A stretch of DNA of 58,738 bases from an uncultured Christensenella sp. (GTDB taxonomy: Bacteria > Bacillota > Clostridia > Christensenellales > Borkfalkiaceae), in the NCBI GenBank assembly GCA_910576655.1, contig CAJTJC010000013.1, positions 1 to 58,738 on the forward strand, given 5' to 3'. A model generated the notes under the pieces. The model was not told the DNA's origin and made no database searches. It worked only from the letters and a program-made list of their open reading frames with translations. The translations under genes were made by a program, and so were the position numbers. Of the stretch, positions 53,036 through 58,738 are shown piece by piece. Every line of letters begins with the position of its first letter. Position 1 is the stretch's first letter.

Positions 53036-53980
53036 TCACACAAACAAAAGGCATACCAGTCCGATAAATGCCGTAATCGTAACATAAGCGTAAGTTATTT
53101 TACATTCCGTAAACCCTTTCATCTGGAAATGATGATGCAGGGGTGCCATAAGAAATATCCTACGCCTTGTCCGTTTATAGTATATTACCTGAAGTATTAC
53201 GGATATTCCCGAAATTACAAACATTATTCCGAGCAACGGAACGTACAGCGTATTTTCGGTAAATACCGATACGCACGAAATAAACCCGCCGAGCGCAAGC
53301 GAACCCGTGTCGCCCATAAACACCGACGCCTTGTTCGCATTGAAAATTAAAAATGCAGCGAGCGCGCCTACGGCAGTAAAACAAAGTACAGCCTGACCCG
53401 ACTGCTGAACGGCAAGCATTACGCCGAACGCAAACAGATACGAAAGGCTTGTCCCGCCGGCAAGTCCGTCTAATCCGTCGGTTAAATTAACGCAGTTTAC
53501 GCACGCGAGAAACACGAAGAGAACAAGCGGAATAATACCCCAGCCTATATAAAACTTCGCACCGCCGCCGAAAGGAATATACAAATATACTATATCGTTA
53601 ATATAGCAGTATGCGGCGGCAACCGCAGCTATTGCAAGCTGGAAGATTATTTTTTGATACGGTTTAAGTCCTTCGTTTTCCTTACGATAAATTTTAAGAA
53701 AATCGTCAAGAAATCCGACCACGGCAAAGCCCGCCGTAATTGCGAACGTGAGGTTTGCCTTTCCGTCGTTAATTCCGGCAACGCAGAGCCCGACTACGAT
53801 AATGGCAGCAATAAAGGCTAGCCCGCCCATAGTGGGCGTACCCCCCTTATCCTTGTGCTCCTTTACGTAGCCGAGTATATACTGTCCCGCCTTCAATCGC
53901 CTCAAAAGCGGCAGCAATATCAGTAAAAATAATAAGGAAACGCCGAAAGCGGCGATAATTCCCACAACATAATTTTTCAT
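53036..53980 (-). CDS. mraY: phospho-N-acetylmuramoyl-pentapeptide transferase
   Basis: MraY transfers phospho-MurNAc-pentapeptide to undecaprenyl phosphate, making lipid I. The 314-residue membrane protein has about ten helices, the Mg-binding acidic pair in FLDDFLKIYRKENEGL, NLTDGLDGLAGG and the histidine motif PLHHHFQMKG. It follows murE by three bases, where many Bacillota would have murF between them. Confidence 0.96.
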   Translation of the reverse strand: MKNYVVGIIAAFGVSLLFLLILLPLLRRLKAGQYILGYVKEHKDKGGTPTMGGLAFIAAIIVVGLCVAGINDGKANLTFAITAGFAVVGFLDDFLKIYRKENEGLKPYQKIIFQLAIAAVAAAYCYINDIVYLYIPFGGGAKFYIGWGIIPLVLFVFLACVNCVNLTDGLDGLAGGTSLSYLFAFGVMLAVQQSGQAVLCFTAVGALAAFLIFNANKASVFMGDTGSLALGGFISCVSVFTENTLYVPLLGIMFVISGISVILQVIYYKRTRRRIFLMAPLHHHFQMKGFTECKITYAYVTITAFIGLVCLLFV

Positions 53981-53983
53981 TTT

Positions 53984-55420
53984 TCAGCCGATAATCCGTT
54001 TTATAACCGACGCGTCGTTATAGCTATGTTTTATTCCCATAATTTCCTGATAATATTCTCCGCCCTTACCCGCAACCAAAAGTATATCGCCTTTTTCAAG
54101 CAGGTTGATTGCGTACTCGGTTGCCGTTTCACGCTCGGTTACGGTAACGTACTTTTTATTTAACGGCTTGATGCCCGCCTCTATTTCCGATATTATTTCG
54201 TAAGGGTCCTCGTACCGCGGATTATCAGAGGTTACGATACAGAAGTCTGAATTCTCGGCTGCAATTCTGCCCATTACGGGACGCTTGGTTCTGTCCCTGT
54301 TTCCGCCGCAGCCGAAAAGACAGTACAGCTTACCGCCGCAAAGCTTTTTAAGTGCCTGCAAAGATTTTTCAAGCCCGTCGGGAGTATGAGCAAAATCCAC
54401 GAAAATGTCTGCGCCGTTAAACTTTGCAACCAGCTCGAGTCTGCCCGTCACGCTTTGCAGCTTTGCCAAACCATCCGCAATATACGCTGTTTCAACGCCG
54501 AGAATCCTTGCGCAGGCCGCGGCGCCCATTGCGTTATAAACGTTGTGCAACGCGGCAAGCTTCAAATTCATTTCGTACAGCTCGTCAAACAGATTTATAA
54601 CGAAAGACGTGCCCTTTATATTCTCTTGAATATCGACGGCAAAGACGTCGGCAGGATTTTTCAACCCGTAGCTTACAGCATTTTTATTCGAGCTTATTAT
54701 TTGCCTTCCGACCGCGTCGTCGGAATTCACCACCGCATATCTGCATATTTTTTCGTTGAAAAATGATTTTTTACATTCTGCGTAATCTCGCATATTGCCG
54801 AAAAAATCAAGGTGGTCCTGCGTACAGTTAGTGAATATGCCGACCGCAAATTCAAGCCCTTCCGTTTTTTCGAAATGTATTGCGTGCGCGGAAACCTCCA
54901 TAAAGACGTATTCGACGCCGCAATTTACCATATCCGCAAACACGGAATGAAGATAAATCGGGTCGGGCGTAGTTAACTCCGGCGAAATAAATTTATCCGC
55001 ATAGCTTATTCCGAGCGTGCCGATTATCCCCGCTTTTTTACCCGCCTCGTCGAAAATACTTTTTAATATGTACGTCGTAGTGGTCTTTCCGTTCGTTCCC
55101 GTAATACCGACAAGCTTTAACTTTTTATCCGCATAACCGAAAAAAGCCCTTGCCGCGGGCGCTATAGCCCTGCGCCCGTCGGGTACTATAATCTGAGGAA
55201 CGGAACAATCCAGCTTTCTTTCGCAGACGATTGCGGCAGCGCCGCAAGCCACGGCTTCTGAAGCAAAACCGTGCGAGTCGAATTCGTTACCCTTATAGCA
55301 GAAAAACAAATCTCCGTTGCTTACCTTCTGACTGTCGGCGCACAAGCCCGTAATTTCAACGTCCTCACCGCCGATTAGCTCTTTAAACTTTATACACTGT
55401 AAAAGCTCACCGATTTTCAT
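53984..55420 (-). CDS. murE: UDP-MurNAc-tripeptide synthetase, meso-DAP type
   Basis: MurE adds the third stem-peptide residue. The 478-residue ligase has ADSQKVSNGDLFFCYKG, the ATP loop GITGTNGKTTTTYIL and NCTQDHLDFFGNM. The substrate-specificity motif is DNPRYEDP, which marks meso-diaminopimelate rather than lysine. GGGAGA lies before the ATG, and the gene overlaps the upstream septal PBP stop by four bases. Confidence 0.96.
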   Translation of the reverse strand: MKIGELLQCIKFKELIGGEDVEITGLCADSQKVSNGDLFFCYKGNEFDSHGFASEAVACGAAAIVCERKLDCSVPQIIVPDGRRAIAPAARAFFGYADKKLKLVGITGTNGKTTTTYILKSIFDEAGKKAGIIGTLGISYADKFISPELTTPDPIYLHSVFADMVNCGVEYVFMEVSAHAIHFEKTEGLEFAVGIFTNCTQDHLDFFGNMRDYAECKKSFFNEKICRYAVVNSDDAVGRQIISSNKNAVSYGLKNPADVFAVDIQENIKGTSFVINLFDELYEMNLKLAALHNVYNAMGAAACARILGVETAYIADGLAKLQSVTGRLELVAKFNGADIFVDFAHTPDGLEKSLQALKKLCGGKLYCLFGCGGNRDRTKRPVMGRIAAENSDFCIVTSDNPRYEDPYEIISEIEAGIKPLNKKYVTVTERETATEYAINLLEKGDILLVAGKGGEYYQEIMGIKHSYNDASVIKRIIG

Positions 55421-57120
55421 AATTTCTCCCGTACATAAGGTTGAATATTTTTAATGCGTATTATATCCTCGAATATCTCTTTTGCCACGGGCGCGGCTAC
55501 TGCGCTGCCGTAATAGGTTCCCTGCGGCTCGTCTACGATTATCAGCGCGAGATACTGCGGCTTATCCGCAGGGAAAAAGCCGACAAACGAAGATATGTAT
55601 TTACCCGAAGCGATATGCCCGTCCTCGTATTTCTGTGCCGTTCCCGTCTTTCCGCCCACTCGATAACCTTCGATATACGCCTTTTTGCCGCTACCCTCGG
55701 TAACGACGCCTTCAAGCATTTCGGCAAGAATAGACGAAGTGTTTTCGCTGATGGGTCTGAATTTTAAAACGGGCTCGTTAACGACCTTTTTATTGTTCGG
55801 AAGAACTATCGACTTCAAGAGCCTCGGCGAATAATAATTTCCACCGTTTACCGCGGCCGCCGTCGCGCAGGCAAGCTGTAAACCCGTAACGGCAACCGTC
55901 TGCCCGAAGCCGATACGCGCAAGGTCGCAGTCACGGACAAGCGACTGCGGCACGAGCATGCCAAGCGCCTCGCCGTTGAAATCCAGACCAGTCACGTTTC
56001 CGAAACCAAAATTATTCAAATAATCGTAAAAAGTTTCCTTGCCAAGCGACAGCGCCATGTCCGTAAAGCACGGGTTACAGCTGTTATTCAACGCCGCCGC
56101 AAGATTTTGGTTTGAATGTTTGCCGTTTGAATGGTCAGACCAGCATTTTATTTTAGTTCCGTCAACCGTTCTCGTTCTGCTGCCGTTGAATATCTGCGTC
56201 GTGGAATACGCATTTTTATTTCCTTTCAGATATTCTTCGATGTCAGCCGCGGCTGTAATAACTTTGAACGTCGAACCGGGCTCGTAAATATCGCATACGA
56301 GACTGTTCCTCGACAGCGCGTTCAGCGTTTCGGTATCGTCGCGCGGAACGTCGTTCAAATCGTACGAAGGATAATTTACCATTGAAAGCACGTCGAAATT
56401 TTGCGGGTTGAGCACCACGCAGGAAACGGATTTTGCACCGCTCGACAGATAAACCGAGCGCATTGCCTCCTCTGCTGCAAGCTGAATATCTATATCAATA
56501 GTAAGCTGTATGCCGTCGCCGTCTGTAGCTTCGCTGTAAACGACGACGGAATTTTCCGTTTCTTTACCGACTATATCTGTGGTATAGCTTATTTCCCCGT
56601 TGGTGCCGCTTAAAATATTATCGTAATATTTTTCTATGCCTGACAGTCCCGAGCCGTCGTTCGAAGTAAAGCCGAGCACCTGACAGAGCACGTCGTTATA
56701 GGTATAAACGCGTGAATTGTCGCGCGAATAATACACCCCCGACAAGCCGTAGGTAACAAGCTTTTCCACGCTTTCTTTGGGGACCTGACGCGCCACGGTT
56801 ATTTCCGACACCTTGCCGCCCTGCAATTTGTCAAGCAGAGTCTGAGGGTTCACTGAAAAAATGCCGCTTAAAACGGTCGCAGTATATTCCGCATTTTCAA
56901 CGGCGTTCGGACGCACGAAAATGCTGTAAGTAGTTTTATTCCCAGCAAGAATTTGTCCGTTGGTATCGGTAATGGCTCCGCGCCCCGCGATTATCGGAAT
57001 TTCGCGGTTCCACTGGTCGGTTGCACGATACTTTAAATCAGTGCCCCATACAAGCTGCACGTAAATAAGCCTTCCTAAAATCAAGCAAAAAATAAAGGCT
57101 ATTGCCAAACCCAATGACAA
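55417..57120 (-). CDS. ftsI: septal class B penicillin-binding protein (FtsI/PBP2B)
   Basis: FtsI is the transpeptidase partner of FtsW. The ~567-residue protein has an N-terminal membrane helix, a pedestal domain, and a transpeptidase domain with EPGSTFKVI (active-site Ser and Lys), SCN and GGKTGTAQKY. It ends soon after the catalytic domain without PASTA repeats, unlike Bacillus PBP2B and SpoVD. The start is uncertain. TTG at 57120 is the first standard start, but an ATT at 57174, nine bases after GAGGGAG, would give a basic N-terminus (KKINKSGF). Confidence 0.92.
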   Translation of the reverse strand: MSLGLAIAFIFCLILGRLIYVQLVWGTDLKYRATDQWNREIPIIAGRGAITDTNGQILAGNKTTYSIFVRPNAVENAEYTATVLSGIFSVNPQTLLDKLQGGKVSEITVARQVPKESVEKLVTYGLSGVYYSRDNSRVYTYNDVLCQVLGFTSNDGSGLSGIEKYYDNILSGTNGEISYTTDIVGKETENSVVVYSEATDGDGIQLTIDIDIQLAAEEAMRSVYLSSGAKSVSCVVLNPQNFDVLSMVNYPSYDLNDVPRDDTETLNALSRNSLVCDIYEPGSTFKVITAAADIEEYLKGNKNAYSTTQIFNGSRTRTVDGTKIKCWSDHSNGKHSNQNLAAALNNSCNPCFTDMALSLGKETFYDYLNNFGFGNVTGLDFNGEALGMLVPQSLVRDCDLARIGFGQTVAVTGLQLACATAAAVNGGNYYSPRLLKSIVLPNNKKVVNEPVLKFRPISENTSSILAEMLEGVVTEGSGKKAYIEGYRVGGKTGTAQKYEDGHIASGKYISSFVGFFPADKPQYLALIIVDEPQGTYYGSAVAAPVAKEIFEDIIRIKNIQPYVREKL

Positions 57121-57169
57121 TAACCTCTTTTGTATAACCGTGATTGAAAAACCCGATTTATTAATTTTT

Positions 57170-57859
57170 TTAATTGTTATAATCTCCCTCTATTTTAGAC
57201 ATTCCGTTTTTTTCTGCAAATTCGTTAACAGTTTCTTCGATATTATCGAGATAAGCATCCTTGCTTCCGACTGCTTCGTTATAGCTCTGCTGCGCAGTCG
57301 CCAAATCGTTCTGCAAATAATCCATCTCGCTGTTGAGGTTCGATAGAACCGCCGAATTGATAATTACGAGTATGAACAGTGCAGCAATTACTACAAGCGC
57401 TACCGCCATTATAATCTTATCACGCTTCGACAATTTGCTGATTTTTGTCTGCTTATTGCTTATTTTATCGTCAATAACCACTTTGCTGGTCACGTCGGAC
57501 TTGTACTGTATAGTCGTCGCCGTGGGGCGAAGGTCCTCGTTCTCTTCCTCTTCCGCCTGAGCAACGTCCGCCTTAAGGTTTATCTTGCTGTCGGCACGGA
57601 AAATTTCTGCGTCCGCGCGGGCGTTTTCAACCAAAAAAGGCTTTTGCGTCCTTACGGGCTCAGCATACTGATGCTGAACGGGATTTTCGTTGCGAATTAC
57701 GTCGCCGACGGTAGCGTCGGGATTAATAAGCCGCGCATAATTTACTTTAATACGGGAATTATGGCGCTCTTCGGCAGTCATATTATTCCTGTTTTCTGCC
57801 GTTGCAACGTTATCTTCCGTATTAAGTTTTCTCTCTAAAACGGGTGCCAAGACTGCCAT
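57170..57859 (-). CDS. ftsL: FtsL-like division protein with long N-terminal extension
   Basis: The 229-residue protein has a ~145-residue hydrophilic cytoplasmic part, one membrane helix at about residues 150-170 (KIIMAVALVVIAALFILVII) and a coiled coil with heptads (LNSEMDYLQNDLATAQQSYN). It ends in an NGMSKIEGDY motif similar to FtsL/DivIC ends. Typical FtsL proteins are about 90-130 residues. The place between rsmH and ftsI supports FtsL. AGGAGA precedes the ATG. Confidence 0.82.
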   Translation of the reverse strand: MAVLAPVLERKLNTEDNVATAENRNNMTAEERHNSRIKVNYARLINPDATVGDVIRNENPVQHQYAEPVRTQKPFLVENARADAEIFRADSKINLKADVAQAEEEENEDLRPTATTIQYKSDVTSKVVIDDKISNKQTKISKLSKRDKIIMAVALVVIAALFILVIINSAVLSNLNSEMDYLQNDLATAQQSYNEAVGSKDAYLDNIEETVNEFAEKNGMSKIEGDYNN

Positions 57860-57878
57860 AATTTTCTCCTATCGCACT

Positions 57879-58738
57879 TTAAATTATTTTTTCTGCTATT
57901 CTGAGTTTTGCGCATTTAGACCGTGAGTTTACCGCTGTTTCCTCCGCGCATGCCGTAACCGGTTTTTTTGTAATTAATTCTACCTCTTTAACCTTTCCGC
58001 AAACGCATACCGGCAGACTTTTATCGCAGATACAGTCACATTCCAACAGTTTAAAGGCCTGTTTAACTATCCTGTCTTCAAGCGAATGAAACGTCAGAAT
58101 AGCTATTCTTCCGCCTTTTCTCAGCCTTCGGGTAAGGGCGAGAACACAATCGTACAATCCGTCCAGCTCGCCGTTTACGGCAATGCGTATAGCCTGAAAG
58201 CTTTTTCTGGAACACGGACCGTTCAATTTGAATTTTGCCGGAATACTACTCTCGATTATATCTACCAGCTCGCCGCAAGTTTTAAGGGGCTTTCGGGTGC
58301 GCGCCTTAACTATATTTGCGGCAATCTGCGTTGCAAACTTTTCTTCTCCGTAAATTTTAAGTATTTTGGATATTTCATTCTGCGGATATTCATTCAGCAG
58401 CTGCGCCGCCGTTAACGGAGACGATTTGTCCATCCGCATATCGAGCGGCGCGTCGGGTTTCATATACGAAAACCCCCTCTCTTCGCAGTCGAGCTGATAG
58501 CTCGAAACTCCGAAATCGAGAAGCGCACCGTCAAGATAATCTATATTTTCCGTTTTCAGAACCTGTTCGAAATCTTTATAATCAGATTTGTAAATTTTAA
58601 ATCTGTCGCCGAACTCCGCAAGTCTTTGCGTTGCCGCGCGTATAGCGTCGTCGTCCAAATCGGTGGCAATCAACCTTCCGTCGGGCGAGCTTCGTTTCAA
58701 AATCTCGTAAGAGTGTCCGCCCCCGCCGACAGTGCCGT
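57879..58738 (-). CDS. rsmH: 16S rRNA m4C1402 methyltransferase RsmH, 5' end cut off
   Basis: RsmH (MraW) methylates N4 of C1402 in 16S rRNA. The reading frame is open to the window edge, where it reads GTVGGGGHSYEIL, the SAM-binding loop close to the family N-terminus. About 30 residues are therefore missing. Further blocks are DGALLDFGVSSYQLD, GFSYMKPDAPLDMRMD, FQAIRIAVNGEL and ILTFHSLEDRIVKQAF. It is the first gene of the division cluster present here; mraZ, if there is one, lies outside. Confidence 0.95.
   Translation of the reverse strand, partial: GTVGGGGHSYEILKRSSPDGRLIATDLDDDAIRAATQRLAEFGDRFKIYKSDYKDFEQVLKTENIDYLDGALLDFGVSSYQLDCEERGFSYMKPDAPLDMRMDKSSPLTAAQLLNEYPQNEISKILKIYGEEKFATQIAANIVKARTRKPLKTCGELVDIIESSIPAKFKLNGPCSRKSFQAIRIAVNGELDGLYDCVLALTRRLRKGGRIAILTFHSLEDRIVKQAFKLLECDCICDKSLPVCVCGKVKEVELITKKPVTACAEETAVNSRSKCAKLRIAEKII

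Noticed and set aside
1..58738. CRISPR arrays, insertion sequences, prophage or integrase genes
   Set aside because: No regularly spaced repeats, transposase, integrase or phage structural proteins were found among the reading frames.

Overview
This is one contig-like piece of a bacterial chromosome. It is packed almost entirely with housekeeping genes, and nearly all of them are on the minus strand. The gene set suggests an uncultured Clostridia-type Bacillota: an IspH–ribosomal protein S1 fusion, RNase Y, SpoVG, a PadR regulator, a miaB-mutS-mutL-miaA-ynbB string, a short ThiI paired with a NifS-type desulfurase, and a MurE with the DNPR motif of meso-diaminopimelate-adding enzymes. No rRNA, phage, insertion sequence, CRISPR array or defence locus was seen. 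Both ends look like contig ends: RsmH is cut at position 58738, and the first 300 bases hold a piece of glgB in the wrong orientation.

Layout from left to right. 1-1226 is a broken glgB (glycogen branching enzyme). 1342-9024 carries htpG, then a minus-strand operon of a HI0933-type flavoprotein, a small membrane protein, a chorismate mutase–CMP kinase fusion, plsC and ispH-rpsA. 9124-11320 carries a TVP38 membrane protein, rnhA and proC. A tRNA-Trp gene with its own promoter and terminator is at 11390-11464. 11547-13972 is dCMP deaminase, cyclophilin and purB, divergent from groES-groEL (14117-16048). 16148-25180 is miaB-mutS-mutL-miaA-ynbB, followed by a GNAT-like protein and a small membrane protein. 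25261-27468 is a plus-strand class A penicillin-binding protein. 27539-31171 is acyl-ACP thioesterase, a YgjP-type metalloprotein, nifS and thiI, divergent from a membrane-anchored PadR regulator. 32752-34765 holds a small nucleotide-enzyme-like gene and rny. 34915-43941 is one operon: ftsK, rimO, pgsA, cinA, recA, nadE. 44100-58738 is murC, spoVG and the division/cell-wall cluster, which in transcription order reads rsmH, ftsL, ftsI, murE, mraY, murD, ftsW, murA, ftsQ, then a terminator and a new promoter, then ftsA and ftsZ.

The genes work together mainly in peptidoglycan precursor synthesis and septation, supported by phospholipid synthesis (plsC, pgsA), tRNA modification (miaA, miaB, thiI with nifS), mismatch repair and recombination (mutS, mutL, recA), chaperones and cofactor synthesis. 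Many sigma-A-type promoters can be read directly (TTGAMW-N16/17-TANAAT), and most transcription units end in clear intrinsic terminators. No intergenic stretch exceeds about 230 bases, so no long gene-free region needs separate explanation.

No clearly new multi-gene system is visible. The observations most worth a second look are the FtsA homologue that has lost its ATP-binding signatures and its membrane helix, the chorismate mutase–CMP kinase fusion, the PadR regulator fused to four membrane segments, a CinA with a decayed N-terminal domain, a division cluster without murF and murG, a possible ATT start codon for the septal penicillin-binding protein, and the inverted, frameshifted glgB at the contig edge.
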